Source of the DNA: Eutreptiella sp. 'Long Island Sound 2002'
Taxonomy: Eukaryota; Euglenozoa; Euglenophyceae; Eutreptiales; Eutreptiaceae
DNA length: 64,000 nucleotides
NCBI GenBank assembly: GCA_964036045.1
Contig: OZ038381.1
Span: 67,208,242 to 67,272,241 of the forward strand
Reading direction: 5' to 3'
The translations under genes were made by a program, and so were the position numbers. Positions 1 to 13,859 of this stretch are shown here, in pieces. The notes under the pieces were generated by a model. The model was not told the DNA's origin. It was given only the letters and a program-made list of their open reading frames with translations, and ran no database searches. Position 1 is the stretch's first letter. The number at the start of each line of letters is the position of its first letter.

Positions 1-3000
1 GGTATAGGGTTAGGAATTGACTATGTCACATGGTGGGAAATCCTAAAATGGATCCCCCCCACATCAAAACTTCATGTGGGACACAAAATAAAAATTCCAA
101 TACTATGGGTATAGGGTTAGGAATCGACTATGTCACATGGTGGGAAATCCTAAAATGGATCCTCCCCACATCAAAACGTCATGTGGGACACCAAATAAAA
201 ATTCCAATCCTATGGGTATAGGGTTAGGAATTGACTATGTCACATGGTGGGAAATCCTAAAATGGATCCCCCCCACATCAAAACTTCATGTGGGACACAA
301 AATAAAAATTCCAATCCTATGGGTATAGGGTTAGGAATTGACTATGTCACTTGTTGGGAAATCCTAAAATGGATCCCCTTCACATCAAAGCTTCATGTGG
401 GACACAAAATAAAAATTCCAATCCTATGGGTATAGGGTTAGGAATGGACTATGTCACATGGTGGGAAATTCTAAAATGGATCCCCCCCACATCAAAACTT
501 CATGTGGGACACAAAATAAAGGTTCCAATCCTATGGGTATAGGGTTAGGAATTGCCTATGTCACATGGTGGGAAATCCTAAAATGGATCCCCCCCACATC
601 AAAACTTCATGTGGGACACAAAATAAAAATTCCAATCCTATGGGTATAGGGTTAGGAATTGACTATGTCACATGGTGGGAAATCCTAAAATGGATCCCCC
701 CCACATCAAAACTTCATGTGGGACACAAAATAAAAATTCCAATCCTATGGGTATAGGGTTAGGAATTGACTATGTCACATTGTGGGAAATCCTAAAATGG
801 ATCCCCCCCACATCAAAACTTCATGTGGGACACAAAATAGAAATTCCAATCCTATGGGTATAGGGTTAGGAATTGACTATGTCACATGGTGGGAAATCCT
901 AAAATGGATCCCCCCCACATCAAAACTTCATGTGGGACACAAAATAAAGGTTCCAATCCTATGGGTATAGGGTTAGGAATTGACTATGTCACATGGTGGG
1001 AAATCCTAAAATGGATCCCCCCCACATCAAAACTTCATGTGGGACACAAAATAAAAATTTCAATCCTATGGGTATAGGGTTAGGAATTGACTATGTCACA
1101 TGGTGGGAAATCCTAAAATGGATCCCCTTCACATCAAAACTTCATGTGGGACACAAAATAAAAATTCCAATCCTATGGGTATAGGGTTAGGAATCGACTA
1201 TGTCACATGGTGGGAAATCCTAAAATGGATCCCCCCCACATCAAAACTTCATGTGGGACACAAAAGGAAAATTCCAATCGTATGGGTATAGGGTTAGGAA
1301 TTGACTATTTCACATGGTGGGAAATCCTAAAATGGATCCCCCCCACATCAACACTTCATGTGGGACACCAAATAAAAATTCCAATCCTATGGGTATAGGG
1401 TTAGGAATTGACTATGTCGCATGGTGGGAAATCCTAAAACCGATCCCCCCCACATCAAAACTTCATGTGGGACACAAAAATAAAATTCCAATCCTATGGG
1501 TATAGGGTTAGGAATTGTCTATGTCACATGGTGGGAAATCCTAAAATGGATCCCCCCCCACATCCAAACTTCATGTGGGACACAAAGTAAAAATTCCAAT
1601 CCTATGGGTATAGGGTTAGGAATTGACTATGTCACATGGTGGGAAATCCTAAAATGGATCCCCCCCACATCAAAACTTCATGTGGGACACAAAATAAAAA
1701 TTCCAATCCTATGGGTATAGGGTTAGGAATGGACTATGTCACATGGTGGGAAATCCTAAAATGGATCCCCCCCACATCAAATCTTCATGTGGGACACAAA
1801 ATGAAAATTCCAATCCTATGGGTATAGGGTTAGGAATTGACTATGTCACATGGTGGGAAATCCTAAAATGGATCCCCCCCACATCAAAACTTGATGTGGG
1901 ACACAAAAGAAAAATTCCAATCCTATGGGTATAGGGTTAGGAATTGACTATGTCACTTGTTGGGAAATCCTAAAATGGATCCCCTTCACATCAAAGCTTC
2001 ATGTGGGACACAAAATAAAAATTCCAATCCTATGGGTATAGGGTTAGGAATCGACTATGTCACATGGTGGGAAATCCTAAAATGGATCCTCCCCACATCA
2101 ATACTTCATGTGGGACACAAAATAAAAATTCCAATCCTATGGGTATAGGGTTAGGAATTGACTATGTCACTTGTTGGGAAATCCTAAAATGGATCCCCTT
2201 CACATCAAAGCTTCATGTGGGACACAAAATAAAAATTCCAATCCTATGGGTATAGGGTTAGGAATCGAATATGTCACATGGTGGGAAATCCTAAAATGGA
2301 TCCCCCCCACATCAAAACTTCATGTGGGACACAAAATAAAATTCCAATCCTATGGGTAAAGGTTTAGGAATTGACTATGTCACATGGTGGGAAATCCTAA
2401 AATGGATCCCCCCCACATCAAAACTTCATGTGGGACACAAAATAAAAATTCCAATCCTATGGGTATAGGGTTAGGAATTGACTATGTCACATGGTGGGAA
2501 ATCCTAAAATGGATCCCCCCCACATCAAAACTTCATGTGGGACACAAAATAAACATTCCAATCCTATGGGTATAGGGTTAGGAATTGACTATGTCACATG
2601 GTGGGAAATCCTAAAATGGATCCCCCCCACATCAAAACTTCATGTGGGACACAAAATAAAAATTCCAATCCTATGGGTATAGGGTTAGGAATCGACTATG
2701 TCACATGGTGGGAAATTCTAAAATGGATCCCCCCCACATCAAAACTTCATGTGGGACACAAAATAAAGGTTCCAATCCTGTGGGTATAGGGTTAGGAATT
2801 GACTATGTCACATGGTGGGAAATCCTAAAATGGATCCCCCCCACATCAAAACTTCATGTGGGACACAAAATAAAATTCCAATCCTATGGGTATAGGGTTA
2901 GGAATTGACTATGTCACATGGTGGGAAATCCTAAAATGGATCCCCCCCACATCAAAACTTCATGTGGGACATAAAATAAAAATTCCAATCCTATGGGTAT

Positions 3001-6000
3001 AGGGTTAGGAATTGACTATGTCACATGGTGGGAAATCCTAAAATGGATCCCCCCCACATCAAAACTTCATGTGGGACACAGAATAAAAATTTAAATCCTA
3101 TGGGTATAGGGTTAGGAATTGACTATGTCACATGGTGGGAAATCCTAAAATGGATCCCCCCCACATCAAAACTTCATGTGGGACACAAAATAAAAATTCC
3201 AATCCTATGGGTATAGGGTTAGGAATTGACGATGTCACATGGTGGGAAATCCTAAAATGGATCCCCTTCACATCAAAACTTCATGTGGGGCACAAAATAA
3301 AAATTCCAATCCTATGGGTATAGGGTTAGGAATCGACTATGTCACATGGTGGGAAATCCTAAAATGGATCCCCCCCACATCAAAGCTTCATGTGGGACAC
3401 AAAATAAAAATTCCAATCCTATGGGTATAGGGTTAGGAATTGACTATGTCGCATGGTGGGAAATCCTAAAATCGATCCCCCCCCACATCAAAACTTCATG
3501 TGGGACACAAAAATAAAATTCCAATCCTATGGGTATAGGGTTAGGAATTGTCTATGTCACATGGTGGGAAATCCTAAAATGGATCCCCCCCCACATCCAA
3601 ACTTCATGTGGGACACAAAGTAAAAATTCCAATCCTATGGGTATAGGGTTAGGAATTGACTATGTCACATGGTGGGAAATCCTAAAATGGATCCCCCCCA
3701 CATCAAAACTTCATGCGGGACACAAAATAAAATTCCAATCCTATGGGTATAGGGTTAGGAATTGACTATGTCACATGGTGGGAAATCCAAAAATCGATCC
3801 CCCCCACATCAAAACTTCATGTGGGACACAAAATAAAAATTCCAATCCTATGGGTATAGGGTTAGGAATTGACTATGTCACATGGTGGGAAATCCTAAAA
3901 TGGATCCCCCCCACATCAAAACTTCATGTGGGACACAAAATAAAAATTCCAATCCTATGGGTATAGGGTTAGGAATTGACTATGTCACATGGTGGGAACT
4001 CCTAAAATGGATCCCCTTCACATCAAAGCTTCATGTGGGACACAAAATAAAAATTCCAATCCTATGGGTATAGGGTTAGGAATTGACTATGTCACATGGT
4101 GGGAAATCCTAAACTGGATCCCCCCCCACATCCAAACTTCATGTGGGACACAAAGTAAAAATTCCAATCCTATGGGTATAGGGTTAGGAATTGACTATGT
4201 CACATGGTGAGAAATCCCAAAATGGATCCCCCCCACATCAAAACTTCATGTGGGACACAAAATAAAAATTCCAATCCTATGGGTATAGGGTTAGGAATTG
4301 ACTATGTCACATGGTGGGAAATCCTAAAATGGATCCCCCCCACATCAAAACTTCATGTGGGACACAAAATAAAAATTCCAATCCTATGGGTATAGGGTTA
4401 GGAATTGACTATGTCACTTGTTGGGAAATCCTAAAATGGATCCCCCCCACATCAAAGCTTCATGTGGGACACAAAATAAAAATTCCAATCCTATGGGTAT
4501 AGGGTTAGGAATCGACTATGTCACATGGTGGGAAATCCTAAAATGGATCCCCCCCACATCAAAACTTCATGTGGGACACAAAATAAAAATTCCAATCCTA
4601 TGGGTATAGGGTTAGGAATTGACTATGTCACATGGTGGGAAATCCTAAAATGGATCCTCCCCACATCAAAACTTCATGTGGGACACAAAACAAATATTCC
4701 AATCCTATGGGTATAGGGTTAGGAATTGACTATGTCACATGGTGGGAAATCCTAAAATGGATCCCCCCCACATCAAAACTTCATGTGGGACACAAAATAA
4801 AAATTGCAATCCTATGGGTATAGGGTTAGGAATCGACTATGTCACATGGTGGGAAATTCTAAAATGGATCCCCCCCACATCAAAACTTCATGTGGGACAC
4901 AAAATAAAAATTCCAATCCTATGGGTATAGGGTTAGGAATTGACTATGTCACATGGTGGGAAATCCTAAAATGGAACCCCCCCACATCAAAACTTCATGT
5001 GGGACACAAAAAAAAATTACAATCCTACGGGTACAGGGTTAGGAATTGACTATGTCACATGGTGGGAAATCCTAAAATGGATCCCCCCCACATCAAAACT
5101 TCATGTGGGACACAAAATAAAAATTCCAATCCCATGGGTATAGGGTTAGGAACTGTCTATGTCACATGGTGGGAAATCCTAAAATGGATCCCCCTCCACA
5201 TCAAAACTTCATGTGGGACACAAAAGGAAAATTCCAATCCTATGGGTATAGGGTTAGGAATTGACTATGTCACACGGTGGGAAATCCTAAAATGGATCCC
5301 CCCCACATCAAAACTTCATGTGGGACACAAAATAAAAATTCCAATCCTATGGGTATAGGGTTAGGAATTGACTATGTCACATGGTGGGAAATCCTGAAAT
5401 GGATCCCCCCCACATCAAACCTTCATGTGGGACACAAAATAAAAATTCCAATCCTATGGGTATAGGGTTAGGAATTGACTATGTCACACGGTGGGAAATC
5501 CTAAAATGGATCCCCCCCACATCAAAGCTTCATGTGGGACACAAAATAAGAATTCCAATCCTATGGGTATAGGGTTAGGAATTGAGTATGTCACATGGTG
5601 GGAAATCCTAAAATGGATCCCCCCCACATCAAAACTTCATATGGGACATAAAATAAAAATTCCAATCCTATGGGTATAGGGTTAGGAATTGACTATGTCA
5701 CATGGTGGGAAATCCTAAAATGGATCCCCCCCACATCAAAACTTCATGTGGGACACAAAATAAAAATTCTAATCCTACGGGTATAGGGTTAGGAATTGAG
5801 TATGTCACATGGTGGGAAATCCTAAAATGGATCCCCCCCACATCAAAACTTCATGTGGGACACAAAATAAAAATTCCAATCCCATGGGTATAGGGTTAGG
5901 AATTGACTATGTCACATGGTGGGAAATCCTAAAATGGATCCCCCCCACATCAAAACTTCATGTGGGACACAAAACGAAAATTCCAATCCTATGGGTATAG

Positions 6001-9000
6001 GGTTAGGAATTGACTATGTCACATGGTGGGAAATCCTAAAATGGATCCCCCCCACATCAAAACTTCATGTGGGACACAAAATAAAATTCCAATCCTATGG
6101 GTATAGGGTTAGGAATCGACTATGTCACATGGTGGGAAATCCTAAAATGGATCCCCCCCACATCAAAACTTCATGTGAGACACAAAATAAAATTCCAATC
6201 CTATGGGTATAGGGTTAGGAATTGACTATGTCACATGGTGGGAAATCCTAAAATGGATCCCCCCCACATCCAAACTTCATGTGGGACACAAAGTAAAAAT
6301 TCCAATCGTATGGGTATAGGGTTAGGAATTGACTATGTCACATGGTGAGAAGTCCTAAAATGGATCCCCCCCACATCAAAACTTCATGTGGGACACAAAA
6401 TAAAAATTCCAATCCTATGGGTATAGGGTTAGGAATTGACTATGTCACATGGTGGGAAATCCTAAAATGGATCCCCTTCACATCAAAACTTCATGTGGGG
6501 CACAAAATAAAAATTCCAATCCTATGGGTATAGGGTTAGGAATCGACTATGTCACATGGTGGGAAATCCTAAAATGCATCCCCCCCACATCAAAACTCCA
6601 TGTGGGACACAAAAGGAAAATTCAAATCGTATGGGTATAGGGTTAGGAATTGACTATGTCACATGGTGGGAAATCCTAAAATGGATCCCCCCCACATCAA
6701 AGCTTCATGTGGGACACAAAATAAAAATTCCAATCCTATGGGTATAGGGTTAGGAATTGACTATGTCGCATGGTGGGAAATCCTAAAATCGATCCCCCCC
6801 ACATCAAAACTTCATGTGGGACACAAAAATAAAATTCCAATCCTATGGGTATAGGGTTAGGAATTGTCTATGTCACATGGTGGGAAATCCTAAAATGGAT
6901 CCCCCCCCACATCCAAACTTCATGTGGGACACAAAATAAAAATTCCAATCCTATGGGTATAGGGTTAGGAATTGACTATGTCACATGGTGGGAAATCCTA
7001 AAATGGATCCCCCCCACATCAAAACTTCATGCGGGACACAAAATAAAAATCCAATCCTATGGGTATAGGGTTAGGAATTGACTATGTCACATGGTGGGAA
7101 ATCCAAAAATCGATCCCCCCCACATCAAAACTTCATGTGGGACACAAAATACAAATTCCAATCCTATGGGTATAGGGTTAGGAATTGACTATGTCACATG
7201 GTGGGAAATCGTAAAATGGATCCCCCCCACATCAAAACTTCATGTGGGACACAAAAAGAAAATTCCAATCCTATGGGTATAGGGTTAGGAATTGACTATG
7301 TCACTTGTTGGGAAATCCCAAAATGGATCCCCCCCCACATCAAAACTTCATGTGGGACACAAAATAAAAATTCCAATACTATGGGTATAGGGTTAGGAAT
7401 TGACTATGTCACATGGTGGGAAATCCTAAACTGGATCCCCCCCCACATCCAAACTTCATGTGGGACACAAAGTAAAAAGTCCAATCCTATGGGTATAGGG
7501 TTAGGAATTGACTATGTCACATGGTGAGAAATCCCAAAATGGATCCCCCCCACATCAAAACTTCATGTGGGACACAAAATAAAAATTCCAATCCTATGGG
7601 TATAGGGTTAGGAATTGACTATGTCACATGGTGGGAAATTCTAAAATGGATCCCCCCCACATCAAAACTTCATGTGGGACACAAAATAAAAATTTCAATC
7701 CTATGGGTATAGGGTTAGGAATTGACTATGTCACTTGTTGGGAAATCCTAAAATGGATCCCCCCCACATCAAAGCTTCATGTGGGACACAAAATAAAAAT
7801 TCCAATCCTATGGGTATAGGGTTAGGAATCGACTATGTCACATGGTGGGAACTCCTAAAATGGATCCCCTTCACATCAAAACTTCATGTGGGACACAAAA
7901 TAAAAATTCCAATCCTATGGGTATAGGGTTAGGAATTGACTGTGTCACATGGTGGGAAATCCTAAAATGGATCCTCCCCACATCAAAACTTCATGTGGGA
8001 CACAAAATAAATATTCCAATCCTATGGGTATAGGGTTAGGAATTGACTATGTCACATGGTGGGAAATCCTAAAATGGATCCCCCCCACATCAAAACTTCA
8101 TGTGGGACACAAAATAAAAATTGCAATCCTATGGGTATAGGGTTAGGAATCGACTATGTCACATGGTGGGAAATTCTAAAATGGATCCCCCCCACATCAA
8201 AACTTCATGTGGGACACAAAATAAAAATTCCAACCCTATGGGTATAGGGTTAGGAATTGACTATGTCACATGGTGGGAAATCCTAAAATGGAACCCCCCC
8301 ACATCAAAACTTCATGTGGGACACAAAAAAAATTACAATCCTACGGGTACAGGGTTAGGAATTGACTATGTCACATGGTGGGAAATCCTAAAATGGATCC
8401 CCCCCACATCAAAACTTCATGTGGGACACACAATAAAAATTCCAATCCCATGGGTATAGGGTTAGGAACTGTCTATGTCACACGGTGGGAAATCCTAAAA
8501 TGTATCCCCCTCCACATCAACACTTCATGTGGGACACAAAAGGAAAATTCCAATCCTATGGGTATAGGGTTAGGAATTGACTATGTCACACGGTGGGAAA
8601 TCCTAAAATGGATCCCCCCCACATCAAAACTTCATGTGGGACACAAAATAGAAATTGCAATCCTATGGGTATAGGGTTAGGAATCGACTATGTCACATGG
8701 TGGGAAATTCTAAAATGGATCCCCCCCACATCAAAACTTCATGTGGGACACAAAATAAAAATTCCAACCCTATGGGTATAGGGTTAGGAATTGACTATGT
8801 CACATGGTGGGAAATCCTAAAATCGAACCCCCCCACATCAAAACTTCATGTGGGACACAAAATAGAAATTCCAATCCTATGGGTATAGGGTTAGGAATTG
8901 ACTATGTCACACGGTGGGAAATCTTAAAATGGATCCCCCCCACATCAAAACTTCATGTGGGACACAAAATAAAAATTCCAATCCTATGGGTATAGGGTTA

Positions 9001-12000
9001 GGAATTGACTATGTCACACGGTGGGAAATCCTAAAATGGATCCCCCCCACATCAAAGCTTCATGTGGGACACAAAATAAGAATTCCAATCCTATGGGTAT
9101 AGGGTTAGGAATTGAGTATGTCACACGGTGGGAAATCCTAAAATGGATCCCCCCCACATCAAACCTTCATGTGGGACACAAAATAAAAATTCCAATCCTA
9201 TGGGTATAGGGTTAGGAATTGACTATGTCACACGGTGGGAAATCCTAAAATGGATCCCCCCCACATCAAAGCTTCATGTGGGACACAAAATAAGAATTCC
9301 AATCCTATGGGTATAGGGTTAGGAATTGAGTATGTCACATGGTGGGAAATCCTAAAATGGATCCCCCCCACATCAAAACTTCATATGGGACATAAAATAA
9401 AAATTCCAATCCTATGGGTATAGGGTTAGGAATTGACTATGTCACATGGTGGGAAATCCTAAAATGGATCCCCTTCACATCAAAACTTCATGTGGGGCAC
9501 AAAATAAAAATTGCAATCCTATGGGTATAGGGTTAGGAATTGACTATGTCACATGGTGGGAAATCCTAAAATGGATCCCCCCCACATCAAAGCTTCATGT
9601 GGGACACAAAATAAAAATCCAATCCTATGGGTATAGGGTTAGGAATTGACTATGTCGCATGGTGGGAAATCCTAAAATCGATCCCCCCCACATCAAAACT
9701 TCATGTGGGACACAAAAATAAAATTCCAATCCTATGGGTATAGGGTTAGGAATTGTCTATGTCACATGGTGGGAAATCCTAAAATGGATCCCCCCCCACA
9801 TCCAAACTTCATGTGGGACACAAAGTAAAAATTCCAATCCTATGGGTATAGGGTTAGGAATTGACTATGTCACATGGTGGGAAATCCTAAAATGGATCCC
9901 CCCCACATCAAAACTTCATGCGGGACACAAAATAAAAATCCAATCCTATGGGTATAGGGTTAGGAATTGACTATGTCACATGGTGGGAAATACAAAAATC
10001 GATCCCCCCCACATCAAAACTTCATGTGGGACACAAAATAAAAATTCCAATCCTATGGGTATAGGGTTAGGAATTGACTATGTCACATGGTGGGAAATCC
10101 TAAAATGGATCCCCCCCACATCAAAACTTCATGCGGGACACAAAATAAAAATCCAATCCTATGGGTATAGGGTTAGGAATTGACTATGTCACATGGTGGG
10201 AAATACAAAAATCGACCCCCCCCACATCAAAACTTCATGTGGGACACAAAATAAAAATTGCAATCCTATGGGTATAGGGTTAGGAATTGACTATGTCACA
10301 TGGTGAGGAATCCCAAAATGGATCCCCCCCACATCAAAACTTCATGTGGGACACAAAATAAAAATTCCAATCCTATGGGTATAGGGTTAGGAATTGACTA
10401 TGTCACATGGTGGGAAATCCTAAAATGGATCCTCCCCACATCAAAACGTCATGTGGGACACCAAATAAAAATTCCAATCCTATGGGTATAGGGTTAGGAA
10501 TTGACTATGTCACATGGTGGGAAATCCTAAAATGGATCCCCCCCACATCAAAACTTCATGTGGGACACAAAATAAAAATTCCAATCCTATGGGTATAGGG
10601 TTAGGAATTGACTATGTCACTTGTTGGGAAATCCTAAAATGGATCCCCCCCACATCAAAGCTTCATGTGGGACACAAAATAAAAATTCCAATCCTATGGG
10701 TATAGGGTTAGGAATCGACTATGTCACATGGTGGGAACTCCTAAAATGGATCCCCTTCACATCAAAACTTCATGTGGGACACAAAATAAAAATTCCAATC
10801 CTATGGGTATAGGGTTTGGAATTGACTATGTCACATGGTGGGAAATCCTAAAATGGATCCTCCCCACATCAAAACTTCATGTGGGACACAAAATAAATAT
10901 TCCAATCCTATGGGTATAGGGTTAGGAATTGACTATGTCACATGGTGGGAAATCCTAAAATGGATCCCCCCCACATCAAAACTTCATGTGGGACACAAAA
11001 TAAAAATTGCAATCCTATGGGTATAGGGTTAGGAATCGACTATGTCACATGGTGGGAAATCCTAAAATGGATCCCCCCCACATCAAAACTTCATGTGGGA
11101 CACAAAATAAAAATTCCAATCCTATGGGTATAGGGTTAGGAATTGACTATGTCACATGGTGGGAAATCCTAAAATGGAACCCCCCCACATCAAAACTTCA
11201 TGTGGGACACAAAAAAAAATTACAATCCTACGGGTACAGGGTTAGGAATTGACTATGTCACATGGTGGGAAATCCTAAAATCGATCCCCCCCACATCAAA
11301 ACTTCATGTGGGACACAAAATAAAAATTCCAATCCCATGGGTATAGGGTTAGGAACTGTCTATGTCACACGGTGGGAAATCCTAAAATGGATCCCCCTCC
11401 ACTTCAACACTTCATGTGGGACACAAAAGGAAAATTCCAATCCTATGGGTATAGGGTTAGGAATTGACTATGTCACACGGTGGAAAATCCTAAAATGGAT
11501 CCCCCCCACATCAAAACTTCATGTGGGACACAAAATAAATATTCCAATCCTATGGGTATAGGGTTAGGAATTGACTATGTCACATGGTGGGAAATCCTGA
11601 AATGGATCCCCCCCACATCAAACCTTCATGTGGGACACAAAATAAAAATTCCAATCCTATGGGTATAGGGTTAGGAATTGACTATGTCACACGGTGGGAA
11701 ATCCTAAAATGGATCCCCCCCACATCAAAGCTTCATGTGGGACACAAAATAAAAATTCTAATCCTACGGGTATAGGGTTAGGAATTGAGTATGTCACATG
11801 GTGGGAAATCCTAAAATGGATCCCCCCCACATCAAAACTTCATGTGGGACACAAAATAAAAATTCCAATCCCATGGGTATAGGGTTAGGAATTGACTATG
11901 TCACATGGTGGGAAATCCTAAAATGGATCCCCCCCACATCAAAACTTCATGTGGGACACAAAACGAAAATTCCAATCCTATGGGTATAGGGTTAGGAATT

Positions 12001-13055
12001 GAGTATGTCACATGGTGGGAAATCCTAAAATGGATCCCCCCCACATCAAAACTTCATATGGGACATAAAATAAAAATTCCAATCCTATGGGTATAGGGTT
12101 AGGAATTGACTATGTCACATGGTGGGAAATCCTAAAATGGATCCCCCCCACATCAAAACTTCATGTGGGACACAAAATAAAAATTCTAATCCTACGGGTA
12201 TAGGGTTAGGAATTGAGTATGTCACATGGTGGGAAATCCTAAAATGGATCCCCCCCACATCAAAACTTCATGTGGGACACAAAATAAAAATTCCAATCCC
12301 ATGGGTATAGGGTTAGGAATTGACTATGTCACATGGTGGGAAATCCTAAAATGGATCCCCCCCACATCAAAACTTCATGTGGGACACAAAACGAAAATTC
12401 CAATCCTATGGGTATAGGGTTCGGAATCGACTATGTCACATGGTGGGAAATCCTAAAATGGATCCCCCCCACATCAAAACTTCATGTGGGACACAAAATA
12501 AAATTCCAATCCTATGGGTATAGGGTTAGGAATCGACTATGTCACATGGTGGGAAATCCTAAAATGGATCCCCCCCACATCAAAACTTCATGTGGGACAC
12601 AAAATAAAATTCCAATCCTATGGGTATAGGGTTAGGAATCGACTATGTCACATGGTGGGAAATCCTAAAATGGATCCCCCCCACATCCAAACTTCATGTG
12701 GGACACAAAGTAAAAATTCCAATCGTATGGGTATAGGGTTAGGAATTGACTATGTCACATGGTGAGAAGTCCTAAAATGGATCCCCCCCACATCAAATTT
12801 TTATGTGGGACACAAAATAAAAATTCCAATCCTATGGGTATAGGGTTAGGAATTGACTATGTCACATGGTGGGAAATCCTAAAATTGATCCCCCCCACAT
12901 CAAAACTTCATGTGGGACACAAAAAGAAAATTCCAATCCTATGGGTATAGGGTTGGGAATTGACTATGTCACATGGTGGGAAATCCTAAAATGGATCCCC
13001 CCCACATCAAAACTTCATGTGGGACACAAAATAAAAATTCCAATCCTATGGGTAT
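1..13055 (+). repeat. 107-bp satellite array, segment A (about 122 monomers)
   Basis: Head-to-tail 107-bp monomers. The first starts at base 1 (GGTATAGGG) and the next would start at 13051, which is 122 monomers with a net change of only -4 bp. Each monomer holds a telomere-like motif, a BamHI site, a C7 tract, a 7-bp inverted repeat and an A-rich stretch. Segment-specific variants include CTTGTTGGG in place of CATGGTGGG, CCCCTTCACATC in place of the full C7 tract, and AAAGTAAAAATT. These variants recur in the same order at spacings near 3.32 kb and 2.89 kb, so the segment has a higher-order structure. No gene, RNA gene or other element is visible. The left end is cut by the window, so the array continues upstream. 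Confidence 0.98.
13041..13055. repeat. Target-site duplication, left copy (15 bp)
   Basis: CAATCCTATGGGTAT, the end of one satellite monomer plus the first five bases of the next. The same 15 bases recur at the right edge of the island. The match stops exactly at both sides (C versus G before it, G versus A after it). It adjoins the A-rich tail of the insert, as expected for target-primed insertion. Confidence 0.85.
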
Positions 13056-13073
13056 GTTTTGTTTTGTTTTGTG
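13056..13073 (-). other. A-rich 3' tail of the insert, (CAAAA)n
   Basis: On the plus strand this is three GTTTT units followed by GTG; on the insert's own strand it is CAC then three AAAAC units. It lies directly against the left target-site duplication. A simple A-rich tail at that position marks the 3' end of a LINE-type retroposed copy and sets the insert's orientation as minus. Confidence 0.75.
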
Positions 13074-13221
13074 AAAAACGCTTTGGTCAGGGTCGTACTG
13101 GTCCCCTCCCGGAGATTACCCATCTTCTCTTCGGTGGTGCGCGTCCCTTACCCTTGTATTACCCGTGCCCCCGAAAATTTTCACGTCTTCTTGAACTTGT
13201 ACTGCCAAAGAAAACAAAACA

Positions 13222-13248
13222 ACCTGCCACTGGCTTGTACCGGCAGGT
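13222..13248. other. Inverted repeat in the insert (7-bp stem)
   Basis: ACCTGCC at 13222-13228 pairs with GGCAGGT at 13242-13248 across a 13-base loop. It lies about 150 bases from the A-rich tail, in the 3' part of the inserted transcript. Stem-loops near 3' ends are used for template recognition by some LINEs and the SINEs they move, but a 7-bp stem can occur by chance. Confidence 0.3.
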
Positions 13249-13458
13249 ACCTTTTCTGGTTTTTCTCATGTCTTTCTGGAAGATGTTGTTTTTGCTGTGG
13301 TTTGATTGTTGCACCTGTTTTTGTGTGATCCTGACTCATCTTTCCCCTGCCTACCCCCGGCACAGGACACGCACTGCACCATTTGCTCATGTGATGTCTC
13401 TGCTGTTGCACTGTTTCTCTGGGGCCTTTGTGCCAGGGCCTGCTGCGTTGTGGCAGTG

Positions 13459-13470
13459 CTCTGTACAGAG
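13459..13470. other. 12-bp perfect palindrome in the insert
   Basis: CTCTGTACAGAG reads the same on both strands. It sits inside a CTG/TG-rich stretch of the insert with no other site around it. No function is assigned. Confidence 0.3.
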
Positions 13471-13651
13471 AGGCTCTGTCTGTCTGTGATGTTACAACGT
13501 CCCACTGCCACATGGTGGTTCTGTGGTGTGCTGCCCGTGCTCGGGAATGCCCTGCTGCACTGTGGCTGCTTCTGGCACCTGTGCACGACATTTGACTGAC
13601 TGGACATACATACGGCTGCTCCCTTCTGTTGGGACCTGACCGTTGACAGGA

Positions 13652-13662
13652 CTTTTTATATA
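13652..13662 (-). promoter_or_regulatory. TATA-like sequence in the insert
   Basis: On the minus strand this reads TATATAAAAAG, a good match to a eukaryotic TATA box, directed towards the A-rich tail. It lies downstream of the long frame (13860-14342) and overlaps the start of the 171-codon frame, so it does not fit a promoter for either. No initiator or other promoter element is evident. In a retroposed transcript copy it may be incidental. Confidence 0.2.
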
Positions 13663-13742
13663 CGTCACCTGGGCTTCTGTGTCCGTTGCTGGACATTTCT
13701 TATACTGCACCTGGGCATCCATGTCTGTTGCTGGCTGCAGTT
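13659..13742. repeat. Two-copy 42-bp imperfect direct repeat in the insert
   Basis: The blocks TATACGTCACCTGGGC...GTTGCTGG and TATACTGCACCTGGGC...GTTGCTGG are spaced 42 bases apart; the CACCTGGG cores start at 13666 and 13708. Unlike the satellite, this is a local tandem duplication inside the source sequence. Each copy carries a CACCTG E-box core. No third copy is convincing. Confidence 0.6.
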
Positions 13743-13859
13743 AATGGTCCGACATTGCTCATCGTCTCGTGTATGACTGCTGCCATTGTTTGGGGTACCC
13801 ATTGGTACCTCCTTTTGGGCCTCAGTCTCCTTTGGCCCACGTTGCGCTGCGAGCGTACC

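Larger units (their letters stand above)
13181..13696 (-). other. Open frame of 171 codons in the insert, coding status doubtful
   Basis: An ATG-started frame lying 3' of the longer frame within the insert. The product would be rich in Gln, Ser, Arg and His, with scattered Cys and no hydrophobic segment, signal peptide or domain I recognise. Much of the composition follows from CAG/CAC-rich DNA. Two other minus-strand frames (13266-13607 and 13492-13722) and several plus-strand frames of about 90-110 codons overlap it, so stop codons are scarce here in several frames and chance is the simplest explanation. It could be non-coding 3' sequence of the retroposed transcript. Confidence 0.2.

Noticed and set aside
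12866-13489. 207-codon plus-strand frame running from the satellite into the island
   Set aside because: It begins in a satellite frame and crosses the insertion junction, so it is a chance fusion. The island's own polarity is minus.
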